Of a DNA stretch of 64,000 bases, positions 37,354 through 46,908 are shown one piece after another (the stretch's first letter is position 1; every line of letters begins with the position of its first letter). This DNA is from Deltaproteobacteria bacterium (GTDB taxonomy: Bacteria > Myxococcota_A > UBA9160 > SZUA-336), in the NCBI GenBank assembly GCA_029261925.1, contig JAJDAJ010000063.1:62001-126000 (forward strand). The letters run 5' to 3'. A program made the translations under genes and the position numbers. The notes under the pieces are model-generated. The model was not told the origin of the DNA. It did no database searches and saw only the letters and a program-made list of their open reading frames with translations.

Positions 37354-38238
37354 TCAGCTCTCCTGCAGCTCGATCCTCAGCGAGAGCGCGATCACCTCGC
37401 CCGACGTGTCGTCGCGCAGCGAGATGGGAACGACCAGCGCGCCGTCGCTCACGGCGGGCTCGCCCGCCGATTCGAGGCGCAGGTCGCGCGAGCCCGCGGA
37501 GGCCGTCGTCGCCGCCGGAGCGGCCGGCGGCGGATCGAGAGCGAGGGGCGTATCGGGCCCGAAGCCCGAGAGCGAGGCATCGATCTCGGCGTCGACGGCG
37601 GTCTCGTCGTACGACGGATCGGGCTGGTCCTCGTGCACGGGATCGGCCGGGGGCGGCTCGATCGCGGCGGGCTCGTGGCCGCGCGCGCGGATCGTCGCCA
37701 GTACCTGCTTGGATAGCGACGTCAGCGTCTGCAGCACGCCCTTGCCCTCGCTCGCCACGGCCTCGAAGACGGTCGCATCGCCGATCCCGATGCGGCGGTG
37801 CAGCTCCTCGACCGCGTTCTCGCTGGCCGAGTCGGCGTGGTTGTACTGGATGACCAGGCAGAGCTCGTCGAGCGTGCGACCGCTGCTGGACAGGATCGTC
37901 TGCAGCTCCTCGACCGAGCCCAGCGTGGCGTCGTGCCGCTCGGGCCGCAGGTCGGCGACGAGCACCACTCCATCGACGGACTCGAGCAGGCGCGCGCGGG
38001 TCGCCGCGTGGTCCTCTGCGCCGGGCACGCTGTAGATGTCGATCGACGTCGCCATGCCCTTGACCGTGCCCAGCGATACGGGCAGGTGCTCGTAGCTGCC
38101 GTCGTCGGCCTCGACGGTCTTGAGGTCCCCGCGATGCTCCTTCTTGAGCTTTCGCGACAGGCACTCGAGATTCGCGGTCTTGCCGGCACCCTCGGGTCCG
38201 ACGTACACGATCTTTCCGTGGATCTCGCCCTTGGCCAC
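37354..38238 (-). CDS. MglA-like small Ras-family GTPase with C-terminal extension
   Basis: 294 residues. The first ~185 form a GTPase of the MglA type: P-loop GPEGAGKT (14-21), LPVSLGTVKG, G3 region YSVPGAEDH, LVADLRPERHDA, and LVIQYNHAD, where NHAD (133-136) stands for NKxD. A low-complexity Pro/Ala/Asp linker (about 190-245) and a short beta-rich tail follow, which ordinary MglA lacks. MglA controls cell polarity and gliding in Myxococcus by switching between GTP and GDP states. No MglB is visible. The GTG start overlaps the upstream gene stop (TAGTG), and the GAF/GGDEF-like protein is encoded directly downstream. Confidence 0.85.
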   Translation of the reverse strand: MAKGEIHGKIVYVGPEGAGKTANLECLSRKLKKEHRGDLKTVEADDGSYEHLPVSLGTVKGMATSIDIYSVPGAEDHAATRARLLESVDGVVLVADLRPERHDATLGSVEELQTILSSSGRTLDELCLVIQYNHADSASENAVEELHRRIGIGDATVFEAVASEGKGVLQTLTSLSKQVLATIRARGHEPAAIEPPPADPVHEDQPDPSYDETAVDAEIDASLSGFGPDTPLALDPPPAAPAATTASAGSRDLRLESAGEPAVSDGALVVPISLRDDTSGEVIALSLRIELQES

Positions 38239-39338
38239 TACGCCTTGCCCTTCTTGATCAGGAGACGACGTGCCTGCTGTGCAACGGGCCCCGGAACGTC
38301 GCGACTCCGCGAGATGTTCTTCAGATCCCGATCGGTGAGGTAGTTCAGGAACTTGATGGCGTTGCCGGTCGGGACCTTGGGGTTCGTCGCCAGTGCCAGC
38401 TTGACCTGGTAGTTCTTCGTCCAGGCGCGCGTGTTCGCGATGATGCGGTACACGTCATCGCAGAGGTTGCGCTGCTTGGCGTACTGCACGACCTCGCTCT
38501 CGCTGATCTTCGGGCTGCGGATGGCGCTGGTGGCGATCAGCCGGTTGCGCTCCCGGATCAGGATGCCGCGCGCCTCGGCGTTGCCGAATATCGCGAGCTT
38601 CATCCGCTCCATGACGGACATCTCCTGGATCTGGGAGAGCAGGCTCTGCGTGCGCTCCTCGTCCTGCTCCTCGCCGACCTTGGCGTCGGACTCGATCTCC
38701 TCGAGCAGCTCGGGCGGAAGCGCGCTGGTGTCCTCGAGGTCGAGCGTCTCGGCGGCGTGCTCGTCCGCGTCGAGCGGATCGGGCGGCGGCGGTGTGTCGG
38801 GCGCGGACTCGGTCGCCGACTCCTCGGTCTCGCCGAGTTCCACGCCCAGGAAGTGCAGGATCCGGTCGATCGTGGACTGGCCGGTCATCGAGTTGTTGCC
38901 CAGGGCCTCCACCAGCGCCGGGCAGCGCAGCAGACGGACCTGGTTCTGGCTGGTGATGTCGATCACGCGCGGGTGCGGCGTGGCCGCCAGGAAGCAGAAG
39001 GTGTGGTCGGAGGCGGCGGCGTTGAGCGCGATCTTCTCCAGGCGTTCGGGGCGCTCGACCGAGGCCCGGGCGAACCAGTCGAGCACGTGCGGGTGCACCC
39101 GCGCCGCGAGCACCTGGTCCACGACGGGGTCGGGCAGTGCCGCCAGGCTGGCCGCGGCGCGCTCGCGCACCTCCGGCTCGGGGTCGTGCGTCAGCGCCAC
39201 CAGGACGCCGGCGACCTGCGCCGGCGGCAGGGGCAGGGCGCCGCCGGCCGCCATCTGGCGCGCCTTCAGCGGCCCGGCGGGATCCGCGAAGCGACGCTCC
39301 GGTCCCAGGCTGTCGAGGATCGAACCTTCGCTGCTCAC
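38238..39338 (-). CDS. HEAT-repeat-like protein upstream of the MglA-like GTPase (function unknown)
   Basis: 366 residues, soluble. The N-terminal half contains helical repeats of HEAT type (DPEPEVRERAAASLAALP, about 52-69). A highly acidic linker follows (about 175-215), then a conserved helical block with MSVMERMKLAIFGNAEARG and LCDDVYRIIANTRAW. I recognise this arrangement from deltaproteobacterial genomes but know no function. GTG 39338 is the start. It is translationally coupled to the GTPase gene and may be a scaffold or effector for it. Confidence 0.7.
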   Translation of the reverse strand: MSSEGSILDSLGPERRFADPAGPLKARQMAAGGALPLPPAQVAGVLVALTHDPEPEVRERAAASLAALPDPVVDQVLAARVHPHVLDWFARASVERPERLEKIALNAAASDHTFCFLAATPHPRVIDITSQNQVRLLRCPALVEALGNNSMTGQSTIDRILHFLGVELGETEESATESAPDTPPPPDPLDADEHAAETLDLEDTSALPPELLEEIESDAKVGEEQDEERTQSLLSQIQEMSVMERMKLAIFGNAEARGILIRERNRLIATSAIRSPKISESEVVQYAKQRNLCDDVYRIIANTRAWTKNYQVKLALATNPKVPTGNAIKFLNYLTDRDLKNISRSRDVPGPVAQQARRLLIKKGKA

Positions 39339-39380
39339 CCTGACCGTTGCTCCCGAGCCGTCGGCCCGGGGCCGGGCGGC

Positions 39381-41435
39381 TCAGTCCTCGTCGTCCTGGA
39401 GGTCCGCCGCCGCGACCAGCTTCTCCTGGATCGCGGCCGGCACGCCCTCGTAGTGCGAGAACTCCATCGAGAACGTCCCCTGGCCGCCCGTCAGGCTGGT
39501 CAGGTCGGACGCATATGAGAGAACTTCGGCCATCGGCACCTGCGCCTTGACGATGTCGGCGGAACCTCGGGAATCGACTCCGGCGACCCGGCCGCGGCGG
39601 CTGTTCAGGTCGCCCATCACGTCGCCCACGTGGTCGGCCGGGACGCTGACCTCGAGGTCCATGATCGGCTCGAGCAGCGTGGGCTTCGCGCTGGCCATCG
39701 CCGCCTTGATGCCCTTGCTGCCCGCGGTCTTGAAGGCCATCTCGGACGAGTCCACCGCGTGGAACTTGCCGTCGATGCAGTGGATGACCACGTCGGTCAT
39801 CGGATAGCCGGCATACAGGCCCTTCTCGCAGGCCTCCCGCACGCCCTTCTCGACCGCCGGGATGTACTGCCGCGGGATCGACCCGCCGTGGATCTCGTCG
39901 AGGAACTGGATCCCGGAGCCGCGCTCTCCCGGCTCCACGGTCAGGAAGCACACCCCGAACTGGCCCCGGCCCCCCGACTGCTTCTTGTGCTTTCCCTCCA
40001 CGTGCTCCGCCTTGCGCATGATCGTCTCGAGGTACGGAACCTTGGGCGGGTGCAGCTTCACGTCGAGGTTGAACAGGCGCTTGAGGCGCTCCAGCGTCAC
40101 CTCGATGTGGAGCTGGCCGAGGCCGGTGAGCAGGAACTCGCCGGTACGCTCGTCCCGGCCGAGCGAGAGACTCGGGTCCTCCTCGCGCAGCCGGTTGAGG
40201 CACTCGAAGACCTTGTCCTCATCGCCCTTGTCCGCGGCCTCGACCGAGAACGAGATCACGCCGCGCGGCGGCGGGGCCTGCGGAATCTGCAGGGGGTCCT
40301 TGCTCTCGTTGAGCGTGTCGCCCGCGTGGGTGTCCTTGAGCTTGGGAATCGCCGCGATCTCGCCGGCGTGCACCTCCTGGATCTCGACGGTCTCCTCGCC
40401 GCGGAGCTGGAGCAGCTTGGAGATGCGCTCGCGGTTACCGCTGCGACCGTTGGTCAGGTTCATGTCACCGGTGATCTTGCCGGAGGCCACACGGAAGACC
40501 GACAGCGTGCCCGCGTAGCGGTCGGCGATCGACTTGAACACCAGCGCGGTCGCCGGCGCGTCGGGGCCCAGCTCGATCTCCTCCTCGCCGCGCAGCGCGC
40601 GACGCGGCGCGACCTCGTCGGCGGTCGGCAGGATCTTGCTCGCTGCCCAGAGCAGGCCGGTGCCGCCCACGTTCGTGCCGGCGGCAGCGCACATCATCGG
40701 CATCAGCGTGCCCTCGCGAACGCCCTTGCGCAGTGTCACGAGCATCTCGTCCTCGGAGATCTCGCCGCTCTCGAGATACTTCTCGAGGATCGTGTCGTCG
40801 CCCTCGGCGACCGCCTCGACCATCTCGAGGTGCGCCGCCTCGAGCTCGTCGGCGAGCTCCGCGGGCGGCTCGGTCGTGGTCACGGTGTCGCCCTCGATCC
40901 GCCGCATCTTGCCGGTGATCAGGTCGATGAAGCCCTGGAAGTCGTCGCCCGAGCCGACGGGGTAGTGCAGCGGGACCACGCGCACGCCGAGCAGCTCCTC
41001 GGACTGCTGGATGCACGCGCCGAAGTCGGCGCGGTCGAGATCCATCTTGTTGGCGATCGCGACCACGCTGACGCCGCGGTCGCGTGCCGCGCGGAACGCC
41101 TTCTCGCTGCCCACGCGGACGCCGTCGCGGGCCGAGAGCACGAGCACGCCGCAGTCCACCGCGTTGAGAGCCGCCTGCATCTCGCCGGCGAAGTTCGAAT
41201 CCCCCGGCGTGTCGATCACCGTGTAGGAGTCGCCCTCGTACGGGAACGAGCAGATCGATGCCGAGATGCTGACCCGCCGCGTCTTCTCCTCGGGCAGGTA
41301 GTTCATGAACGAGGTCCCGTCCTCGACGCTGCCCATGCGGCTGGTGGCCCCGGCGGCCAGGACGAGCGCGTCGGCCAGGGTCGTCTTCCCGTCGCCGCCG
41401 TGTCCGATCAGGGCGAAACAGACTCTCCGGGTCAT
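39381..41435 (-). CDS. Elongation factor G paralogue (EF-G2/FusA2-like)
   Basis: 684 residues with the five-domain EF-G layout: GHGGDGKTT (11-19), DTPGD (75-79), NKMD, domain IV with GGRGQFGVCFLTVEP, and a C-terminal domain V ending in an acidic tail. The conserved His that activates GTP hydrolysis (DTPGH in canonical EF-G) is Asp79. The tuf/rps context of the housekeeping fusA is missing, so this is a secondary paralogue, perhaps a recycling or stress variant. ATG 41435 has AGGAG upstream. It precedes the HEAT-like/MglA-like genes on the same strand, 42 bases away. Confidence 0.9.
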   Translation of the reverse strand: MTRRVCFALIGHGGDGKTTLADALVLAAGATSRMGSVEDGTSFMNYLPEEKTRRVSISASICSFPYEGDSYTVIDTPGDSNFAGEMQAALNAVDCGVLVLSARDGVRVGSEKAFRAARDRGVSVVAIANKMDLDRADFGACIQQSEELLGVRVVPLHYPVGSGDDFQGFIDLITGKMRRIEGDTVTTTEPPAELADELEAAHLEMVEAVAEGDDTILEKYLESGEISEDEMLVTLRKGVREGTLMPMMCAAAGTNVGGTGLLWAASKILPTADEVAPRRALRGEEEIELGPDAPATALVFKSIADRYAGTLSVFRVASGKITGDMNLTNGRSGNRERISKLLQLRGEETVEIQEVHAGEIAAIPKLKDTHAGDTLNESKDPLQIPQAPPPRGVISFSVEAADKGDEDKVFECLNRLREEDPSLSLGRDERTGEFLLTGLGQLHIEVTLERLKRLFNLDVKLHPPKVPYLETIMRKAEHVEGKHKKQSGGRGQFGVCFLTVEPGERGSGIQFLDEIHGGSIPRQYIPAVEKGVREACEKGLYAGYPMTDVVIHCIDGKFHAVDSSEMAFKTAGSKGIKAAMASAKPTLLEPIMDLEVSVPADHVGDVMGDLNSRRGRVAGVDSRGSADIVKAQVPMAEVLSYASDLTSLTGGQGTFSMEFSHYEGVPAAIQEKLVAAADLQDDED

Positions 41436-41461
41436 CTGGGATCTCCTCGTGCGTGGCGGCG

Positions 41462-42238
<777 letters not shown>

Positions 42239-42249
42239 GCGGCCCCGTA

Positions 42250-43050
42250 TTATGGACTCTTTGACAGCACCGTGACATCGCCGGCCAGGACGCGGTGGCG
42301 GCCGCCGGCGCCGTCGAGCAGCAGGGCGCCATCGGAGTCCACGCCGGCCACGCGGCCCTCGTAGGGCACGGGGATGCCGGGGCCACCGATCCGCACCCGC
42401 GCCCCGTCCAGGGCCGAGAACGTGCGCCAGGCGTCGAGCACCTGGTCGAAGCGGCCGGCCCGGATGCGGTCGATCCAGCCCTCGAGCTCCGAGAGAAGCC
42501 CGGCGGCCACCTCGACCCGGTCCAGCTCCGAGCCCCGGGCCTCGGCGAGGCTGGTGGCGATCTCTCGCAGCTCCGCCGGGAACTCGTCGGGGCGCGTGTT
42601 CACATTGAGGCCGATTCCCAGCACCGCCCAGCGCACCCGGGCGCCGTCGAGCTGCACGGGCAGGTTGATGCCGGAGGTCTTGCGGCCGTCGAGCCAGACG
42701 TCGTTGGGCCACTTGATCCGGACCTCGGCACGGCCCTCGACGTGGACCTCCGCGCGGCGCGCCACGGCGACCGCGGCCGCGAAGACGTGCCGGTGCACGT
42801 GCTCGGCGTGCATCTCCGGGCGCAGGATCAGCGACATGTACAGGCTGCGCCCGCCCGGCGAGAAGAAGCTGCGGCCCAGGCGCCCGCGCCCCGCCGTCTG
42901 CCGGTCGGCGACGACCAGCGTACCGTCGGCCGCGCCGGCGCTGGCGAGCTCCTCGGCCACGGTGTTGGTGGAGTCGACCTCGTCGCGGATCTCGATCTCG
43001 CGCCCCAGCCAGCGCGTCGCGGGACTCAGCCGCTCGAGGTCGCGCGCCAT
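42250..43050 (-). CDS. birA: Biotin-[acetyl-CoA-carboxylase] ligase (BirA, class I without HTH)
   Basis: 266 residues. It attaches biotin to carboxylase carrier proteins. STNTVAEEL (about 27-35), the biotinyl-AMP loop TAGRGRLGRSF and KWPNDV are diagnostic; the C-terminal SH3-like domain is present. The N-terminal DNA-binding domain of bifunctional BirA is absent, so it should not be a repressor. The ATG lies 25 bases inside the end of nadC, indicating coupled translation. Confidence 0.95.
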   Translation of the reverse strand: MARDLERLSPATRWLGREIEIRDEVDSTNTVAEELASAGAADGTLVVADRQTAGRGRLGRSFFSPGGRSLYMSLILRPEMHAEHVHRHVFAAAVAVARRAEVHVEGRAEVRIKWPNDVWLDGRKTSGINLPVQLDGARVRWAVLGIGLNVNTRPDEFPAELREIATSLAEARGSELDRVEVAAGLLSELEGWIDRIRAGRFDQVLDAWRTFSALDGARVRIGGPGIPVPYEGRVAGVDSDGALLLDGAGGRHRVLAGDVTVLSKSP

Positions 43051-43880
43051 TCCAGGGCCAGGTCTGCCGCCGGGGCCGAGTGCGTGAGGGCGCCGACCGA
43101 GATCTCGTCGACGCCGCTGGCGGCCACGTCGCGGACCGTCTCGAGGCTGATCCCGCCGCTCGCCTCGGTGCGCATGCGGCCGTCGACCCATTCCACGATG
43201 GCGCGGGTCGCTGCCGGCGTCTGGTTGTCGATCAGGATGGCGTCCGCACCGGCCTCGAGCGCCGCCTTGGCCTGCTCCAGCGACTCGATCTCGACGCGCA
43301 CCCGCAGGTGGTGCGAGCCACGCTCGCGGGCCTGGCGCACCGCGGGACCCACGCCCCCGACCGCGGCGATGTGGTTGTCCTTGATCAGGATGCCGTCGAA
43401 CAGGCCCATGCGGTGGTTCCGGCCCCCACCGCAGCGCACGGCGTACTTCTCGAGCAGCCGCCAGCCGGGGGTGGTCTTGCGCGTGTCCACGATCTCCACG
43501 CGCGCTCCCGCCACCGCCTCGCGATAGCGCCGGGTCAGCGTGGCGATCCCCGAGAGACGCTGCATGAAGTTGAGCGCGGTTCGCTCGCCTGCCAGGATGG
43601 CGGCTGCGGGCCCGCGCACGTCGGCGATCACCTCGCCGGGCCGGGCCGCGTCGCCGTCGGCGAGCCGTGGCTCGAGCTGCGCCCCGCAGCGCGCGAAGAC
43701 GTCCGCGGCGACCTCCAGCCCGCAGACGGCCAGCTCCTGGCGGGCCTCGAGCACGGCCTCGCCCGGCTGCTGCGGATCCAGCAGCGCGGCCGCTGTGGCG
43801 TCGCCGGGTCCCAGGTCCTCGGCCAGCGCCGCGGCGACCAGGGCGTCCCAGGCGGTGCGGGCAGGAGGGCTAGGCCGCAT
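43026..43880 (-). CDS. nadC: Nicotinate-nucleotide pyrophosphorylase (quinolinate phosphoribosyltransferase)
   Basis: 284 residues. It makes nicotinate mononucleotide from quinolinate and PRPP in de novo NAD synthesis. The signatures DTRKTTPGWR, GGGRNHRMGLFDGILIKDNH (about 150-170), VEIESLEQ and EASGGIS are in order. The start ATG is 64 bases from the preceding gene's stop. First gene of the cofactor operon nadC-birA-coaX. Confidence 0.96.
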   Translation of the reverse strand: MRPSPPARTAWDALVAAALAEDLGPGDATAAALLDPQQPGEAVLEARQELAVCGLEVAADVFARCGAQLEPRLADGDAARPGEVIADVRGPAAAILAGERTALNFMQRLSGIATLTRRYREAVAGARVEIVDTRKTTPGWRLLEKYAVRCGGGRNHRMGLFDGILIKDNHIAAVGGVGPAVRQARERGSHHLRVRVEIESLEQAKAALEAGADAILIDNQTPAATRAIVEWVDGRMRTEASGGISLETVRDVAASGVDEISVGALTHSAPAADLALEWRATSSG

Positions 43881-43944
43881 CTCTCACCAGCAGGAATCTC
43901 CAGGGCGCGGGGGCGCCAGGGCTGATCCTACCCGCGCGGCGGCG

Positions 43945-45639
43945 TCAGTCGAGATCGCGCTTCAGGCGCTCGATCTCCTCGCGAACCAGGCGCTCGGCCA
44001 CCTGCGGCACGATCTCCCAGACGATGGCCTCGACCCGCGCCGTGAACTGCTCGACCAGATCCTGAGAGAGCGACCCGAAGGCCTCCCAGGCAATCTTCTC
44101 GATCGCGCCGTGGACCGCATCGGGATCGATGGGCGGGGCCGACGGTGCGGGTGCGGGAGTCGCGGGCTCCGGCTCGGCGGCCACGGCCGGCTCCACGACC
44201 GCCGGTGTCTCGGTCTCCGGCACGATCTCGGGCTCGGAGGGCCCGTCGTCGTCCGCGTCGCCGAGGTCGGGCTCGGTGGAGGCCAGCGGCTCGGGCTCGG
44301 CCAGGGCGGCGGGGGCCGCCCAGTCGTCGTCGGGCGCCGTCTCGACCAGCGCGATCTCCTCGGAGTCGTCGTCCGCCTCGGGGAAGTCGAGCGACGGCAG
44401 GGCCGGCTCAGGCGCTTCGTGCACGACCGGCGCCGCGAATGCGGGGGGCCCCCCGTGCACGTGCGCCGCAGGCGCGGGCTCGGCCGAAGCCGCGTGCGCG
44501 GGCTCCGGGTGTGCCTGCGGGCCGGGCTCGTCGGTGAAATCGGGCAGCTCCGGAGTCGGCAGCGTTGCGGTGGGGCGGCTGGCGGGCTCCGCCGCCGCCG
44601 GCCCGGCGCCGGCCCACGACTGCTCGGCCGCGGCCGCGCGGTCCGATCCGCTGTCATCGGGTGCGGCGCTGCTCAGCACGATCGGGCGCCCGTCCGCGTA
44701 GGTCGGGCTGGTGTCTCCCTGAGGATCGACGTCGGGGTCAGCGGAGACCGGCTCGGGCAGGTCGGCATCGCGGGGCGTCGCCAGCGTGTCCCGCGAGAAG
44801 TCGGCCAGCGGGTCGAGGAACGCCGTCTCGCCGTCGGGATCACCATAGGCGTGTGCGGGCGGCGCATCGAGCGGCTCGGCGGGCGGCAGCGGCGGGAACG
44901 CGGCGGGGTGTGCCGGCGCCGCGGCTCGCGGCGGCGGCGCGACCCGGGCGTGCGGCGGGGCAGGGTCTGGCTCGTCGTCGGCGGCCGTGAAGGGCGTCTC
45001 GGGCACCTCCGGCATCGGCGCTGCCGACCCGGGCCCGGCTCCGAAGTCCACCTCGGGTACCTCCGGCATCGCGCTGGCCGGTCCGGCGGGCTCGGGCGTC
45101 GCGAAGTCCTCATGGCTGCCCAGGTCGCGGAAGCTGGTGTTGGGCAGATCGGCGATCTCGGGCAGCATGTTCGAGCCGGAGTCGCCGGGGTCCTGGACGG
45201 CCCGGGCCGCGGGCAGCTCCGCCGGCGGCGCGAGCGGATCGGCCAGCACGGTCGCACCCTGACCCGCGTCCGCCTCGTCGAGCAGGCGGTGCACCATCTG
45301 CACCAGCGCCTGCGCCTCGAAGGGCTTCGAGATGTGATCGCTGGCACCCACCTCGCGGGCGCGAGCCTCGTCGTAGGTCTCGAAGGTGCCGGTGAGCAGC
45401 AGCACGGGCACGTGCGCGATCTCGGGCGAGCGCCGGATCTCGGCACAGAGCTCGTAGCCGGTCAGTCCGGGCATGCCGATGTCGGCCAGCACCAGGTCGG
45501 GCATCACCTCGCGCGCGCGCCGGAGCGCGTCGTCGCCGTTGTCGACCGTCACGAGGTCCACGTCCTCGTTGGCGAAGGTGATTCCGACGACCTTCTGGAT
45601 CGTCACGCTGTCGTCAGCCAGGAGCAGGGTCTTCGGCAT
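43945..45639 (-). CDS. Response regulator with long Pro/Ala/Glu-rich linker and conserved C-terminal helix domain
   Basis: 564 residues. An intact receiver domain (1-125) has Asp9/Asp10, phospho-acceptor Asp53 (VLADIGMPG) and Lys in SKPFEA. A very long disordered region follows (about 130-490), rich in Pro, Ala and acidic residues with repeats such as MPEVPE. The C-terminal ~70 residues (AIEKIAWEAFGSLSQDLVEQ) form helices found at the end of many deltaproteobacterial regulators of this type. No DNA-binding or enzymatic output domain is seen. It may act as a polar or motility-linked scaffold like FrzS; this is a guess. Confidence 0.8.
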   Translation of the reverse strand: MPKTLLLADDSVTIQKVVGITFANEDVDLVTVDNGDDALRRAREVMPDLVLADIGMPGLTGYELCAEIRRSPEIAHVPVLLLTGTFETYDEARAREVGASDHISKPFEAQALVQMVHRLLDEADAGQGATVLADPLAPPAELPAARAVQDPGDSGSNMLPEIADLPNTSFRDLGSHEDFATPEPAGPASAMPEVPEVDFGAGPGSAAPMPEVPETPFTAADDEPDPAPPHARVAPPPRAAAPAHPAAFPPLPPAEPLDAPPAHAYGDPDGETAFLDPLADFSRDTLATPRDADLPEPVSADPDVDPQGDTSPTYADGRPIVLSSAAPDDSGSDRAAAAEQSWAGAGPAAAEPASRPTATLPTPELPDFTDEPGPQAHPEPAHAASAEPAPAAHVHGGPPAFAAPVVHEAPEPALPSLDFPEADDDSEEIALVETAPDDDWAAPAALAEPEPLASTEPDLGDADDDGPSEPEIVPETETPAVVEPAVAAEPEPATPAPAPSAPPIDPDAVHGAIEKIAWEAFGSLSQDLVEQFTARVEAIVWEIVPQVAERLVREEIERLKRDLD

Positions 45640-45665
45640 GGGTGCCTGGTTCTCCACGCAGCTTG

Positions 45666-45692
45666 GGGCCGCGCTTCGTATCGGCGCGGCCC
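45666..45692. repeat. Perfect inverted repeat in the divergent regulator/phosphatase promoter region
   Basis: GGGCCGCGC (45666-45674) and GCGCGGCCC (45684-45692) form a 9-bp stem with loop TTCGTATCG. It lies 27 bases upstream of the response-regulator start codon, so it could be an operator or a leader hairpin. Confidence 0.4.
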
Positions 45693-45811
45693 GGCAGCTG
45701 GTTGAATTCCGGCTCCCGATCTCACCCCCCGGGGCCGTCGAGACCATAGCTCGCCCGCGCCCGGCGAGCCGCGGCGTCAAGCTGCGCCCGCGCGCACCCG
45801 ATCACGGGCCC

Positions 45812-46534
45812 ATGCCGCGGGTCAGCGCCGCTCGCTCCCATGTGGGCCTCAAGCGGGAGGCCAACGAGGACTTCTGCTGCGTCGACGACGCGCGGAGCAT
45901 CTATGTGGTGGCGGACGGTCTGGGCGGCCACGTCGCGGGGCGGGTGGCCTCGGAGGCGGGCGTGGCGGCATTCGTCGCGGCCTGTGCACCGCGCGGCGAC
46001 GAGAGCCGCCTCGCGGCCGTGCGGCGCGCCGTGCGCGAGGCCAACGCCGCGATCCTGGGGCGCGCGGGCGCGGACCCGGCCCTGGCCGGGATGGGCACGA
46101 CCCTGGTCACGCTGGTCTTTCACGGGGACGAGCGGGCGGTGCTGGCGCACGTCGGGGACAGCCGCGCCTACGTGCTCCGCGCGGGCAAGCTCCAGCCGCT
46201 GACCCTGGACCACTCGCGGGTGGTGGACATGATCACCTACCAGCGGGTGCCGGAAGAGCGCCTGCGAGACCACCCGCAGCGGCACGTGATCACCCGGGCG
46301 CTGGGCGTTCACGCCTCGGTCGAGCCCGACGTCGCCGAGCTACGCGTGCGGCCGGGGGACGTCTTCCTGCTCTGCTCCGACGGGATCACGGGCATGCTCG
46401 AGCCGGCCTGCATCGAGGAGGTGCTGCGCGACGCGGCGCTCGAGCTCGACACGGCTGCGGGAATCCTGATCGACCTGGCCAACGAGGCCGGCGGCGAGGA
46501 CAACGCGACCGCGGTGCTGGTGCGGCAGGACTAG
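45812..46534 (+). CDS. PP2C-family Ser/Thr protein phosphatase
   Basis: 240 residues, the size of bacterial Stp/PrpC. All metal-site motifs are intact: REANEDF (about 13-19), VVADGLGGHVAG (about 31-42), GMGTTLV, AHVGDSRAYVL, LLCSDGITGML and GGEDNATAVLV near the end. It should dephosphorylate Ser/Thr phosphoproteins; no cognate kinase is encoded nearby. It diverges from the response-regulator gene at 45639. The start was placed at 45812 to begin at the first domain strand; no strong ribosome-binding site is visible. Confidence 0.9.
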   Translation: MPRVSAARSHVGLKREANEDFCCVDDARSIYVVADGLGGHVAGRVASEAGVAAFVAACAPRGDESRLAAVRRAVREANAAILGRAGADPALAGMGTTLVTLVFHGDERAVLAHVGDSRAYVLRAGKLQPLTLDHSRVVDMITYQRVPEERLRDHPQRHVITRALGVHASVEPDVAELRVRPGDVFLLCSDGITGMLEPACIEEVLRDAALELDTAAGILIDLANEAGGEDNATAVLVRQD

Positions 46535-46551
46535 GCGGCTGTACCGCCCGG

Positions 46552-46803
46552 CTACTCGGGCGGATCGCCGTCGTCGTCCAGGTCGAGCCCCTGCTCCTGG
46601 GCACGGCTGAGCATGCCCTCGGCAATCGAAGTGGCATCCGGCCTGTACACGCCGAGGTCGATGCGTCGCTTGAGCTCCTCGAGGCGCTCGCGGCGCGCGT
46701 CCTCGTCCGCCACGTCGAGCAGGTAGTCGGCCGAGTACGCGTCCTCGGTCGCGACCAGGCCCCGGGCCTCGTTCGGATCGTCGAAGTCGCGTGAGCCGGC
46801 CAT
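46552..46803 (-). CDS. FlgM-like anti-sigma-28 factor
   Basis: 83 residues. The C-terminal half contains RRERLEELKRRIDLGVYRPD and ATSIAEGML, matching the FlgM consensus of R-x2-R-V-x2-L-K-x2-I-x2-G-x-Y-x2-D. FlgM binds and inhibits FliA until hook completion exports it. The N-terminal half is variable and acidic. ATG 46803 has GGGGGTG upstream. It lies directly downstream of the FliA-like gene, which strongly supports the assignment despite the short length. Confidence 0.75.
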   Translation of the reverse strand: MAGSRDFDDPNEARGLVATEDAYSADYLLDVADEDARRERLEELKRRIDLGVYRPDATSIAEGMLSRAQEQGLDLDDDGDPPE

Positions 46804-46908
46804 GGTCACCCCCGTACGCAGCTGGGCATACAGCGATCGGATCGGCAGATCCAGAGGATCCTTTAGCGACCGGCAGGTCGCGCGCAAGCCCGGCGCCGGC
46901 GGGCCGGC

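Noticed and set aside
42261-42266. TTGACA on the plus strand
   Set aside because: It lies in the coding end of birA on the other strand, with no -10 element or downstream plus-strand gene.
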